A program made the translations under genes and the position numbers. Shown in pieces: positions 1 through 7,812 of a DNA stretch of 64,000 nt; position 1 is the stretch's first letter; each line of letters begins with the position of its first letter. The notes below the pieces were generated by a model, which saw nothing but the letters and a program-made list of their open reading frames with translations, was not told where the DNA came from and searched no databases. Origin of the DNA: Streptomyces sp. yr375 (GTDB taxonomy: Bacteria > Actinomycetota > Actinomycetes > Streptomycetales > Streptomycetaceae). The DNA lies in the NCBI RefSeq assembly GCF_900110755.1, contig NZ_FOFF01000013.1:62001-126000 (forward strand). Direction: 5' to 3'.

Positions 1-174
1 TACTCCTCCGGCGAGGGCGTCTCCGACGTGGGCACCGTGGCGTACGCGGCGCATGTCGTCGGGTTCCTGGTGGGCATGCTGCTGGCCTGGCCGCTCAAGC
101 CCGGCACGCCCCCGCCGCCGGAACCGCGCGGCCTGCTGTTCGGCAGACGGGCGCGGCCCCGGCACACGTGGTGA
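1..174 (+). CDS. Rhomboid-family intramembrane protease, C-terminal end (partial)
   Basis: Reading frame open from the window edge to TGA at 172-174, 57 residues visible. A hydrophobic helix carries the motif AAHVVGFLVGMLLAWPL. The H-x-x-G-F-x-x-G pattern is the last transmembrane helix of rhomboid serine proteases, where the histidine is the second catalytic residue. The tail is basic and proline-rich (ends RARPRHTW). The serine-bearing helix lies outside the window, so family assignment rests on this one helix. It is convergent with hemE, which stops 7 bases downstream. Confidence 0.7.
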   Translation, partial: YSSGEGVSDVGTVAYAAHVVGFLVGMLLAWPLKPGTPPPPEPRGLLFGRRARPRHTW

Positions 175-180
175 GCGCGC

Positions 181-1248
181 CTAGCGGGCCGTCTGCGTGT
201 GGACGTACTCGGTGAGCCGGGTGAGCGCGTCCGGGTCGGTGGACGGCATCACGCCGTGCCCGAGGTTGAAGATGTGGCCCTCCAGGCCCTTCGCCGCGTC
301 GAGGACCTCGCGGGTCTTCGCCTCGACGGCCTCGGTGCCGGCGAACAGGACGGTCGAGTCGAGGTTGCCCTGGAGCGCCTTGCCGGGGCCGACCCGGCGC
401 GCTGCCTCGTCGAGCGGGACGCGCCAGTCGACGCCCACGACGTCCGCGCCGGCCTCGCCCATCAGGCCGAGCAGCTCGCCGGTGCCGACGCCGAAGTGGA
501 TGCGCGGGACGCCGTACCCCTCGACGGCCTTGAAGACCTTCGCGGAGGCGGGGAGGACCGAGCGGCGGTAGTCCACCGGGGCGAGCGCGCCGGCCCACGA
601 GTCGAAGAGCTGGACGGCGCTGGCGCCCGCCTCGATCTGGACCTTGAGGAAGGCGGCCGTGATGTCGGCGAGGCGGTCCAGGAGGTCGGCCCAGAGCTCG
701 GGGTCGCCGTACATGATCGCCTTGGCGTTCTCGTACGTGCGGGACGGGCCGCCCTCGATGAGGTAGCTCGCGAGGGTGAACGGGGCGCCGGCGAAGCCGA
801 TGAGGGGGGTGGCGCCGAGCTCGGCGGTCAGCAGGCCGATGGCCTCCGTGACGTAGGAGACGTCCTCGGGGGTGAGGTCGCGGAGCTGGGCGAGGTCGGC
901 GCGGGTGCGGATCGGGTTCGCGACGACCGGGCCGACGCCGGGCTTGATGTCGAGGTCGATGCCGATGGCCTTGAGCGGGACGACGATGTCGCTGTAGTAG
1001 ACCGCCGCGTCCACGTTGTGCCGGCGCACCGGCTGGAGCGTGATCTCGGCCACCAGCTCGGGCCGCGTGCAGGAGTCGAGCATCGCGATGCCCTCGCGCG
1101 CCTTGTGGTACTCGGGCAGCGAACGGCCGGCCTGCCGCATGAACCACACTGGCGTGTGCGGCACGGGCTCGCGCCTGCACGCCTTCAGGAAGGCACTGTC
1201 GTACGTCGCTGTCGGCTGGCGGCCCGCGGGGCTCTCGTTCGCGCTCAC
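181..1248 (-). CDS. hemE: Uroporphyrinogen decarboxylase HemE
   Basis: Decarboxylates the four acetate side chains of uroporphyrinogen III to coproporphyrinogen III in cytoplasmic haem synthesis. With the GTG at 1248 the protein has 355 residues, the normal family length. The N-terminal signature PVWFMRQAGRSLPEYHK (invariant arginine-rich substrate loop), the DIVVPLKAIGIDLDI segment and the C-terminal NLGHGVMPSTDPD motif are all present. An open frame continues upstream to 1425, but that stretch is arginine/alanine-rich and reads like non-coding sequence, so the shorter start is preferred; no strong ribosome binding site marks it. Divergent from the DUF3000 gene across 175 bases. Confidence 0.95.
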   Translation of the reverse strand: MSANESPAGRQPTATYDSAFLKACRREPVPHTPVWFMRQAGRSLPEYHKAREGIAMLDSCTRPELVAEITLQPVRRHNVDAAVYYSDIVVPLKAIGIDLDIKPGVGPVVANPIRTRADLAQLRDLTPEDVSYVTEAIGLLTAELGATPLIGFAGAPFTLASYLIEGGPSRTYENAKAIMYGDPELWADLLDRLADITAAFLKVQIEAGASAVQLFDSWAGALAPVDYRRSVLPASAKVFKAVEGYGVPRIHFGVGTGELLGLMGEAGADVVGVDWRVPLDEAARRVGPGKALQGNLDSTVLFAGTEAVEAKTREVLDAAKGLEGHIFNLGHGVMPSTDPDALTRLTEYVHTQTAR

Positions 1249-1423
1249 GACGGCAAGTCTCGCACGGCCCGCGAGCCACCGGGCCCGCCCCCTGCGGCAC
1301 CTGTGCGCCGCGCCTCGGGTGTGCGCGGTCCGTGCGCCTGTTCGCCCAGCGCGCACCCGTCCGCGAGCCCCGCGCGGGTGTCTTGCCCTGCGCGAAGGCC
1401 CCGTTCCCCTTAATCTTCCCCGC

Positions 1424-2092
1424 ATGGCTGCGGCTCAGGGACGACTGTCGGACGGCGCTGGCGGGATGGATGACGCGAACGAGGGGGACCGGGATGGGAG
1501 TGCGTCGACTCCGTTGCCCTTCCGGGCCGCCGTCGACGCGCTGAGGGCGGCCCGGTTGCGGCCGCAGATCGAGGTCGAGCCGACACCGGCTCCGAAGCGG
1601 CTCGCCCCGTTCGGGTACGCCCTGGAGGCGACGGTCGTGGACGGCGACCAGGATCTGGCCGACGGCCGTCTGGTGCTGCTGCACGATCCGGCCGGGCACG
1701 ACGCCTGGCGCGGAACGTTCCGCCTGGTCACCCTCGTGCGGGCCGAGCTGGAGCCGGAGATGGCCGCCGACCCGCTGCTGCCGGACGTGTGCTGGTCGTG
1801 GCTGACCGGCGCGCTCCAGGCGCGCGGGCTGGCCTGCGGCGAGCCGAGCGGGACCGTCACACGCGCGAGTTCGCACTACTTCGGCGGGCTCGCCGAGCGC
1901 CCGGCGAACTCGCAGATCGAGATCCGGGCCTCCTGGACACCGCGCGAGGGCCTGGGCGGGGTGCCGGACACGGGGGCGCACCTGGCGTCCTGGTGCGATC
2001 TGCTGGCGCAGGTCGCCGGGCTGCCGCCGGCAGGTCCTGGCGACGCGTCGGTGGTGACGCTGCCCCAGCGCAGAGGCCCGCAGTCACGTTGA
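1424..2092 (+). CDS. DUF3000 domain protein
   Basis: Actinobacterial protein of unknown function, 222 residues from ATG 1424. The conserved body starts near PFRAAVDALRAARLRPQIEVEPTP and runs through RLAPFGYALEATV, GRLVLLHDPAGHDAWRG, a WSWLTGAL helix and SSHYFGGL, which is the DUF3000 pattern as I recall it. The first 14 residues are low in conservation; a second in-frame ATG at 1466 is a possible alternative start and neither has a clear Shine-Dalgarno sequence. No membrane segment or signal peptide. Its fixed place between hemE and ribonuclease D is conserved in Streptomyces, but that does not reveal its role. Confidence 0.85.
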   Translation: MAAAQGRLSDGAGGMDDANEGDRDGSASTPLPFRAAVDALRAARLRPQIEVEPTPAPKRLAPFGYALEATVVDGDQDLADGRLVLLHDPAGHDAWRGTFRLVTLVRAELEPEMAADPLLPDVCWSWLTGALQARGLACGEPSGTVTRASSHYFGGLAERPANSQIEIRASWTPREGLGGVPDTGAHLASWCDLLAQVAGLPPAGPGDASVVTLPQRRGPQSR

Positions 2093-2446
2093 CCGGCTGT
2101 CCGCCGCCGACCACCATCCCTTTGACGATGACCGTCTCTGCCTGATTGCCCGTCTCTGCCTCAATGCCCGCCCCTGCCTCAATGACCGTCCCTGCCTCAA
2201 TGACCGTCTCTTTGTCGATACGACCATTTTCGATCCCGTAAGGCATCCACTTAAAACCGACTCGATCTTCGGATGATCGATCGCGTGTCCGAATTGCACA
2301 GATTGTTACTCACTAGATCGTGATCATTCTCTAAAGGACCCCAGGTTTACTGCCGAAGACGACTGTGACCTTGAAAGCACGGTTCGTCCCGGCTTCATCC
2401 CCACGAGCCCCACGAGCCGGCTCCCGTCCCCCACCCAGGAGGCCTG
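2093..2446. other. 354-base intergenic region with an 18-bp tandem repeat
   Basis: No convincing gene. The left half carries the tandem repeat described separately; the right half (about 2230-2340) is unusually A+T-rich for this chromosome and probably holds the promoter of the LuxR-type regulator that starts at 2447. A minus-strand frame through the repeat would encode a TVIEAG periodic peptide but has no ribosome binding site or family resemblance. Confidence 0.6.
2129..2218. repeat. Five 18-bp imperfect tandem repeats
   Basis: Units begin at 2129, 2147, 2165, 2183 and 2201 with consensus TGACCGTCTCTGCCTCAA; the middle units differ by one to three bases and the last is most diverged. The array lies just after the DUF3000 stop and before the A+T-rich promoter-like stretch. 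Confidence 0.9.
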
Positions 2447-3106
2447 GTGTCCGTTCTCCTCGAGCAGCCCGCAAGCCTGGTCGCCTACCGCCCGAACAAG
2501 CCCACCGCCATGGTGGTCGTGGCCGACCCGCGCGTCCGCTCCACCGTCACCCGTCACCTGTGGGCGCTCGGTGTGCGCGACGTCATCGAGGCCTCGTCCA
2601 TCGCGGAGGCTCGTCCCCGCATCGGCAACCCCCGCGACATCTGCGTCGCCGACGTCCACCTGCCCGACGGCTCCGGCCTCACCCTCCTGTCGGAGACCCG
2701 CGCCGCGGGCTGGCCCAACGGCCTCGCCCTCTCCGCCGCCGACGACATCGGCGCCGTGCGCAACGCCCTCGCGGGCGGCGTCAAGGGCTACGTCGTCACC
2801 GGCACCCGCACCAACCTCGGGCTCCCCAACCGGCCCGGCGGCGCGCCCATCGGTTCGGCCGCCCGGCTGCACCGCCGCCCCCCGGGCGCCCCGAGCCACC
2901 CGGGCGGCTACCGCGAGCTCTCCGGCCGTGAGGTCGAGGTGCTGCGGCTGGTCGCGGAGGGCCAGTCCAACAAGGCGATCGGCGTCTCGATGGGCCTGTC
3001 GGCGCTGACCGTCAAGAGCCACCTCGCCCGCATCGCCCGCAAGCTCGGCACGGGCGACCGCGCCGGCATGGTCGCGGTGGCCCTGCGGACCGGCATCATC
3101 CACTGA
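2447..3106 (+). CDS. LuxR/NarL-type response regulator
   Basis: 219 residues from GTG 2447, preceded by a good ribosome binding site (AGGAGG at 2437-2442). Residues about 20-105 resemble a receiver domain: VVVADPRV at the start and DICVADVHLPDGSG around the phospho-acceptor aspartate. The region is shorter than usual and followed by a proline/arginine linker. Residues about 155-215 form a LuxR helix-turn-helix: LSGREVEVLRLVAEGQSNKAIG then LTVKSHLARIARKLGTGDR. No sensor kinase is adjacent, so it behaves as an orphan; the acidic pocket at the N-terminus is weak (ADP instead of DD), suggesting an atypical receiver. Role unknown. Confidence 0.85.
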   Translation: MSVLLEQPASLVAYRPNKPTAMVVVADPRVRSTVTRHLWALGVRDVIEASSIAEARPRIGNPRDICVADVHLPDGSGLTLLSETRAAGWPNGLALSAADDIGAVRNALAGGVKGYVVTGTRTNLGLPNRPGGAPIGSAARLHRRPPGAPSHPGGYRELSGREVEVLRLVAEGQSNKAIGVSMGLSALTVKSHLARIARKLGTGDRAGMVAVALRTGIIH

Positions 3107-3201
3107 CCCGCCCTCCCCCGCGCCCGCACCCGCCCCCGAGCCCTCCCTCACCCCCTCCTTCACCCCGACTTCACCGAGCTGACTGGTTTACGACCCTCTG
3201 A

Positions 3202-3233
3202 CGCCCGTCGACGGAACGTTCCGTCGGCGGGCG
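3202..3233. terminator. 32-bp near-perfect palindrome between the LuxR regulator and rnd
   Basis: CGCCCGTCGACGGAAC is followed directly by its reverse complement with one mismatch. It lies 96 bases after the regulator stop and 28 bases before the rnd start. It could fold as a terminator hairpin for the upstream gene, although there is no T-run, or serve as an operator for rnd. Confidence 0.5.
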
Positions 3234-3260
3234 CCGTCGATACACGGATACCCTTGACAG

Positions 3261-4571
3261 GTGACCGACGCCCAAGAAACCGCAGCAGCCAGCTCACTGC
3301 GAACCACCGGAGGCGCCCCTCCGGACGATGGCGGATCCACTGCTTCCGGGGCGCCGACACCTCTGCTGGAACCGCGCGAGGGCATTCCTCCCGTGATCGT
3401 CGACGACGCCTCCCTCGCCGAGGTGATCGCCGCCTTCGCCGCCGGCTCCGGTCCCGTCGCCGTGGACGCCGAGCGGGCGTCCGGCTACCGCTACGGACAG
3501 CGCGCCTATCTGGTGCAGCTTCGTCGCCAGGGCGCCGGCAGCGCGCTGATCGACCCCGTGGCCTGCCCGGACCTCTCCGCGCTCGGCGAGGCCCTCTCCG
3601 ACGTCGAGTGGGTGCTGCACGCGGCCACCCAGGATCTGCCGTGTCTGCGCGAGATAGGCATGGTGCCGACGCGGCTGTTCGACACCGAGCTGGCCGGACG
3701 GCTCGCCGGATTCCCGCGGGTCGGCCTCGGCGCCATGGTCGAAGGCGTGCTGGGCTTCGTCCTCGAGAAGGGCCACTCCGCGGTCGACTGGTCGACGCGG
3801 CCGCTGCCCGAGCCGTGGCTGCGGTACGCGGCCCTCGACGTCGAGCTCCTGGTCGACCTGCGCGACGCGCTGGAGAAGGAGCTCGACCGGCAGGGCAAGC
3901 TGGAGTGGGCCCACCAGGAGTTCGACGCGATCGCCTCCGCCCCGCCGCCCGAGCCCCGCAAGGACCCGTGGCGGCGTACGTCCGGCATGCACAAGGTGCG
4001 CCGGCGGCGGCAGTTGGGGGTCGTGCGGGAGCTGTGGCAGACCCGGGACAAGATCGCGCAGCGGCGGGACGTGTCGCCGGGCAAGGTGCTGTCGGACGCG
4101 GCCATCGTGGAGGCCGCGCTCGGGCTTCCGCTGAACGTGCAGGCGCTCGCCGCGCTGAACGGCTTCGGGCACCGGATGGGACGACGGCAGCTCGAGCAGT
4201 GGCAGGCGGCCGTCGACCGCGCGAAGGCGCTCGGCGAGTCCCAACTGCCGCAGCCGGGGCAGCAGGTGACGGGGCCGCCACCGCCGCGGGCCTGGGCCGA
4301 CAAGGATCCGGCGGCGGCCGCGCGGCTGAGTGCGGCGCGGTCGGCCGTCTCGGCGCTGGCCGAGGAGCTGAACATGCCGCAGGAGAACCTCATCGCTCCG
4401 GACTCGGTGCGCAGGGTCTGCTGGGAGCCGCCGAAGCCGCTGGACGGGGAGAAGGTCGCGCACGCGCTTGCTTCGTACGGGGCGCGGGCCTGGCAGGTGG
4501 AGCAGGTCGCTCCCGTTCTGGCCGCTGCGCTGGCGGACTCGGGCTCGGACTCGGGCTCGGGCTCGGCCTGA
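3261..4571 (+). CDS. rnd: Ribonuclease D (3'-5' exonuclease plus HRDC domain)
   Basis: 436-residue RNase D-like exonuclease for 3' trimming of structured RNA. The DEDD site is visible: VAVDAERASGYRYGQRAYLVQL (first D and E, near residue 70), HAATQDLPCLREIG (second D) and the RYAALDVELLVDL motif with the YxxxD-type last aspartate near residue 195. An HRDC-like region follows (DKIAQRRDVSPGKVLSDAAIV to ALNGFGHRMG). The C-terminus is a serine/aspartate/glycine repeat (DSGSDSGSGSA). The GTG start has no Shine-Dalgarno sequence but sits a few bases after GATACC, so the transcript may be leaderless. Annotated in other Streptomyces as ribonuclease D. Confidence 0.93.
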   Translation: MTDAQETAAASSLRTTGGAPPDDGGSTASGAPTPLLEPREGIPPVIVDDASLAEVIAAFAAGSGPVAVDAERASGYRYGQRAYLVQLRRQGAGSALIDPVACPDLSALGEALSDVEWVLHAATQDLPCLREIGMVPTRLFDTELAGRLAGFPRVGLGAMVEGVLGFVLEKGHSAVDWSTRPLPEPWLRYAALDVELLVDLRDALEKELDRQGKLEWAHQEFDAIASAPPPEPRKDPWRRTSGMHKVRRRRQLGVVRELWQTRDKIAQRRDVSPGKVLSDAAIVEAALGLPLNVQALAALNGFGHRMGRRQLEQWQAAVDRAKALGESQLPQPGQQVTGPPPPRAWADKDPAAAARLSAARSAVSALAEELNMPQENLIAPDSVRRVCWEPPKPLDGEKVAHALASYGARAWQVEQVAPVLAAALADSGSDSGSGSA

Positions 4572-4577
4572 AGCCCC

Positions 4578-5408
4578 TCACCTCGTCGCTCCTCTCATGA
4601 AGCCGTTGTAGATGTACTTCTGGAGGGCCAGGAAAACGATCAGTGTCGGCAGGATGACCAGGACCGCTCCTGCCGAGATCGTTTCCCAGTGGGCCGCGTA
4701 GGGGCCCTTGAAGCGGAACAGGGACGTCGAGATCACGCCAAGATCTTGTGACGGCATGTAGAGGAACGGGATGTAGAAGTCGTTGTAGACGGCGATCCCC
4801 TTCACGATCACGACCGTCGCGATCGCGGGTTTCAGCAGCGGGAAGATGATCTTCCGGTAGATCGTGAAGGCGTTGGCGCCGTCGAGCCGGGCGGCCTCGT
4901 CCAGGGAGATCGGGATCGAGCGCACGAACTGCAGGAAGATGTAGATCGAGACGATGTCCGTGCCCATGTAGAGGGCGATGGGCGCCCAGCGGGTGTCGAA
5001 CATGCCGAGGCTGTGGACGATCTGGAAGGTGGCCACCTGGGTGGTCACCCCGGGGACCAGCGCGGCGACCAGGAACAGGGCGATCACCAGTTTCCGGAAG
5101 CGGAAGGTGAACCGGTCGATCGCGTACGCCGTCATCGAGCCGATGAGGACCGTGCCGCCGACCGAGACGACGAGGATGAAGGCGGTGTTCCCGAACGCCC
5201 TGAGCATGCCGCCGTCCTGGAACGCCGTCACGTAGTTGTGGAAGTTCAGCAGGTCGTGCGGGAGCGTGAGCGCTCCGCCGCCGTCCGCCGTCTCGTTCTC
5301 GGTCTTCAGGGACGTCAGGAGGACGACGCCCAGCGGGAGCAGGACGATCAGCGTCGCGGCGAGCAACGACAGGTACACGAGGGCGCGGGCCACGGCTCGG
5401 CGTGTCAT
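4578..5408 (-). CDS. CUT1 sugar ABC transporter permease (MalG type)
   Basis: 276 residues, six predicted membrane helices, first at about 12-32. The cytoplasmic EAA loop, which docks the ATPase, reads DEAARLDGANAFTIYRKIIFPLLKPA. Third gene of an importer operon; its ATG overlaps the stop of the MalF-type gene (ATGA). No ATP-binding subunit is encoded nearby, as is usual for Streptomyces CUT1 systems served by the shared ATPase MsiK. Linkage to beta-mannosidase suggests beta-mannoside oligosaccharides as substrate; this is inference from context. Confidence 0.92.
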   Translation of the reverse strand: MTRRAVARALVYLSLLAATLIVLLPLGVVLLTSLKTENETADGGGALTLPHDLLNFHNYVTAFQDGGMLRAFGNTAFILVVSVGGTVLIGSMTAYAIDRFTFRFRKLVIALFLVAALVPGVTTQVATFQIVHSLGMFDTRWAPIALYMGTDIVSIYIFLQFVRSIPISLDEAARLDGANAFTIYRKIIFPLLKPAIATVVIVKGIAVYNDFYIPFLYMPSQDLGVISTSLFRFKGPYAAHWETISAGAVLVILPTLIVFLALQKYIYNGFMRGATR

Positions 5409-6298
5409 ACGAGGTCCACCCTGTCGTCGGGGACGAGGCGTCGCTGCACCCAGGTGACCAGCAGGATGATCAGCAGCAGCACGACGGCCGCCGCCGAGGC
5501 GAGCCCCGTCTTGTTGAACTGGAAAGCCAGCTTCACGGTCTGGATCACGAAGGTCTCGGTGCCGGTCGCCCCGCCGGTCATGATGTACGGGATCTCGAAC
5601 GCCGACAGCGAGCCGGAGACGGACAGGATCACCGTCAGGGTCAGCACCGGCTTGATGCCGGGCAGGATGATGTAGCGGAACTGGTGCCAGCGGCCCGCGC
5701 CGTCCAGTTCGGCCGCCTCGTACAGCTCCCCCGGGATGGACTGGATCGCGCCGAGGAACAGGACGAAGTTCATGCCGAGGTAGCGCCAGATCGAGACGCC
5801 GGCCAGGGAGACGTTCGCCGAGGTCGGGGTGCCTAGCCAGGCGTGGTCGGTGTGGTAGCCGAAGAGGCCGAGGACCGTGTCGAAGGTGCCGCGGTCCTGG
5901 AAGAAGTAGAGGAAGACGAAGCCGATCGCCACGCCGTTGACCAGGGACGGGAAGAAGAGCACGCCCTTGAAGAAGTTCCGGAAACGGATGTCGAAGCTCA
6001 GGATCGTCGCGAAGTAGAGCGCGGCGACGATCTGGATCACCGAGGCGGCCAGGTAGTAGCCGCTCACCCAGAAGACCTGGAAGAGGTCCTCCCTGGTGAA
6101 GATCTCCGTGTAGTTCTCGGCGCCCGTGTAGTGCAGTTCGGGGCTCACGCCGTCCCAGTCGGTGAAGCTGTAGGCCACCATGTTGGCGATCGGCGCGTAG
6201 GTGAAGGTGATCAGCAGGGCGAGCGGGGCGAGCAGGAACAGCCAGGGCGTCAGCAGCCGCCAGGCCGTGTGGGTGCGGCGGGCGGGGGTGTGCGTCAT
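5405..6298 (-). CDS. CUT1 sugar ABC transporter permease (MalF type)
   Basis: 297 residues from ATG 6298, which overlaps the stop of the binding-protein gene (ATGA). Membrane helices begin at WLFLLAPLALLITFTYAPIA. The EAA loop is YEAAELDGAGRWHQFRYIILPGIKP and the periplasmic-side segment SFTDWDGVSP is typical of MalF-like carbohydrate permeases. The open frame extends far upstream, but only through the antisense of the binding-protein gene. Forms the channel heterodimer with the MalG-type protein encoded next. Confidence 0.92.
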   Translation of the reverse strand: MTHTPARRTHTAWRLLTPWLFLLAPLALLITFTYAPIANMVAYSFTDWDGVSPELHYTGAENYTEIFTREDLFQVFWVSGYYLAASVIQIVAALYFATILSFDIRFRNFFKGVLFFPSLVNGVAIGFVFLYFFQDRGTFDTVLGLFGYHTDHAWLGTPTSANVSLAGVSIWRYLGMNFVLFLGAIQSIPGELYEAAELDGAGRWHQFRYIILPGIKPVLTLTVILSVSGSLSAFEIPYIMTGGATGTETFVIQTVKLAFQFNKTGLASAAAVVLLLIILLVTWVQRRLVPDDRVDLV

Positions 6299-7641
6299 CA
6301 GTCGCCCACGTTCGTCTGCGCCGCGGTCCACTTCTTGCCGAGGCCGCCGAGGAAGTCGTCCAGGCTGCCCTTCTTCGCGCCGCGGGCGAGGTCGACCAGG
6401 TCCTGGCGGTACTCGGGCTTGTAGATGCCGACCTCGGACTCGTCGTCGATCAGCTTGACCTTCGCGCCCGCCGTGTCGTCCAGCTCGATGAGTTTGACGC
6501 CCGCCGTCTCGTACGGCTTCAGCACGTCGGGCATGGCCGCGTCCTTGAGCGGGGAGATCGCCAGGTTGTCCTTGTCGTAGCCGGACTTGTCGGTGAACCA
6601 GTCGATCCAGGCGCGGGCCGCCTCCTTGTGCTTCGAGTGGACGTTGACGGCCTGGTTGTAGTCGGGGCCGACGGTCGCGCAGTACGCGCCGTCCGTCTGG
6701 GCGGGGAACGGCATGAAGCCGATGTCGTCCGGGTTCACGCCGGCCTTCTTCGCGGCGTCCTGGAACTGGATGATCGCCCAGGTGCCGAGCCACTGGGTGG
6801 CGATCTCGCCCTTGGCCGTACGGGGCTTGGACTCCTCCCAGTTGCTGGTCGTCGGGTCCTTCTCGGCGAGGCCCTGCTTGACGATGTCGTACAGCAGCGT
6901 GTCCCCGACGCGCAGGTCGGAGCCCGCGGCCCAGGGGTCGCCCGCGGCGAGCTTCGCGGTGGCCTGAGGGTCGCAGTGGACCGCGCCGTCGACGTACGTC
7001 CATGAGGTCAGCGGCCACTGCGCGGCGAAGTTGGTGTAGTAGGGCACCGCGTCGGTCCTGGCCTTGATCGCCTTCAGGTCGGTGAGGAACTCGGCCGGGG
7101 TGGTGGGCCATCGGGTGACCCCGGCCTCCTTCCAGATCCGCTTGTTGTAGACGAAGCCGGGCATCACGCCGACCGGGCTCTGGCCGTAGACCTTGCCGCC
7201 GACGGTGGTGTAGTCGGTGAACCGGTATTTCCTGCCGCGTTCGGCGGCGGTGCCGAGGGAGGCGAAGAACTTCGGGTAGTCGTCCTTCTTGATGACCGCG
7301 GGGATCAGCAGGACGTCGCCGTAGTCGTCCGTGTTCATGCGGATCTTGATCTCGGACTCGTAGTTGGTGAGGGCCTGGAACTCCACTGTGACCTTGGGAT
7401 AGGTCTTGTTGAATTCGGCGGCGTACTTTTTCATCGTGCCGTCCTGCACGAGGTCGGTCCGCACGGTGAGGACCGTGATGGTGCCGCTGACCTTCGCCGG
7501 GTCGGCGGGCGCGTTGGCGTCCGCGCCCTTGGTGCTGGCTCCGGTGCCGGTGCAGCCCGGGAGCAGCAGGGCCGCTCCCGCGACCGTGGCGAGGACCTGG
7601 ACTGTTCGGCGGTTCAGGTGCCGGTTCATGTGCCGGTTCAT
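6298..7641 (-). CDS. Lipoprotein solute-binding protein of the mannoside importer
   Basis: Extracellular sugar-binding lipoprotein, 447 residues from ATG 7641 (GGAAG ribosome binding site 8 bases upstream). The N-terminus has a basic region, a hydrophobic core and lipobox LLLPGC; mature protein starts at Cys. Family 1 binding-protein features include VTVEFQALTNYESEIKIRMN and TQWLGTWAI. Odd detail: the start region contains a duplicated MNRHMNRHLNRR, so three closely spaced possible starts exist. First gene of the operon; a LacI-type operator lies 80 bases upstream. Confidence 0.9.
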   Translation of the reverse strand: MNRHMNRHLNRRTVQVLATVAGAALLLPGCTGTGASTKGADANAPADPAKVSGTITVLTVRTDLVQDGTMKKYAAEFNKTYPKVTVEFQALTNYESEIKIRMNTDDYGDVLLIPAVIKKDDYPKFFASLGTAAERGRKYRFTDYTTVGGKVYGQSPVGVMPGFVYNKRIWKEAGVTRWPTTPAEFLTDLKAIKARTDAVPYYTNFAAQWPLTSWTYVDGAVHCDPQATAKLAAGDPWAAGSDLRVGDTLLYDIVKQGLAEKDPTTSNWEESKPRTAKGEIATQWLGTWAIIQFQDAAKKAGVNPDDIGFMPFPAQTDGAYCATVGPDYNQAVNVHSKHKEAARAWIDWFTDKSGYDKDNLAISPLKDAAMPDVLKPYETAGVKLIELDDTAGAKVKLIDDESEVGIYKPEYRQDLVDLARGAKKGSLDDFLGGLGKKWTAAQTNVGD

Positions 7642-7720
7642 GTGCGTCACTTCCGTTCTCGGGACGGATGAGCACGTGCGGGGTGGTCGAACACGAGCGG
7701 GTTGGCTGATTCGGCACTCT

Positions 7721-7732
7721 GACAGCGCTTTC
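7721..7732. promoter_or_regulatory. LacI-family operator in the divergent mannoside promoter region
   Basis: GACAGCGCTTTC is a near-palindrome around the AGCGCT core that LacI-family repressors recognise in actinobacteria, with one mismatched pair. It lies 80 bases from both divergent starts (7641 and 7813). The LacI gene at 10182, translationally coupled to the mannosidase, is the obvious candidate to bind it. Confidence 0.65.
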
Positions 7733-7812
7733 CTCAACCGGTAAAGTCCCATTCCCGCCAACGATGAATACATGGCGCTCAGTTATGGGCTTGACCGGTT
7801 TAGGGAGTGCGC

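Noticed and set aside
1249..1425. N-terminal extension of HemE
   Set aside because: The Arg/Ala-rich stretch is absent from the family; 355 residues from GTG 1248 is the normal length.
1857..2299. Minus-strand frame encoding a TVIEAG periodic peptide
   Set aside because: It only translates the 18-bp DNA repeat, has no ribosome binding site and overlaps the DUF3000 gene antisense.
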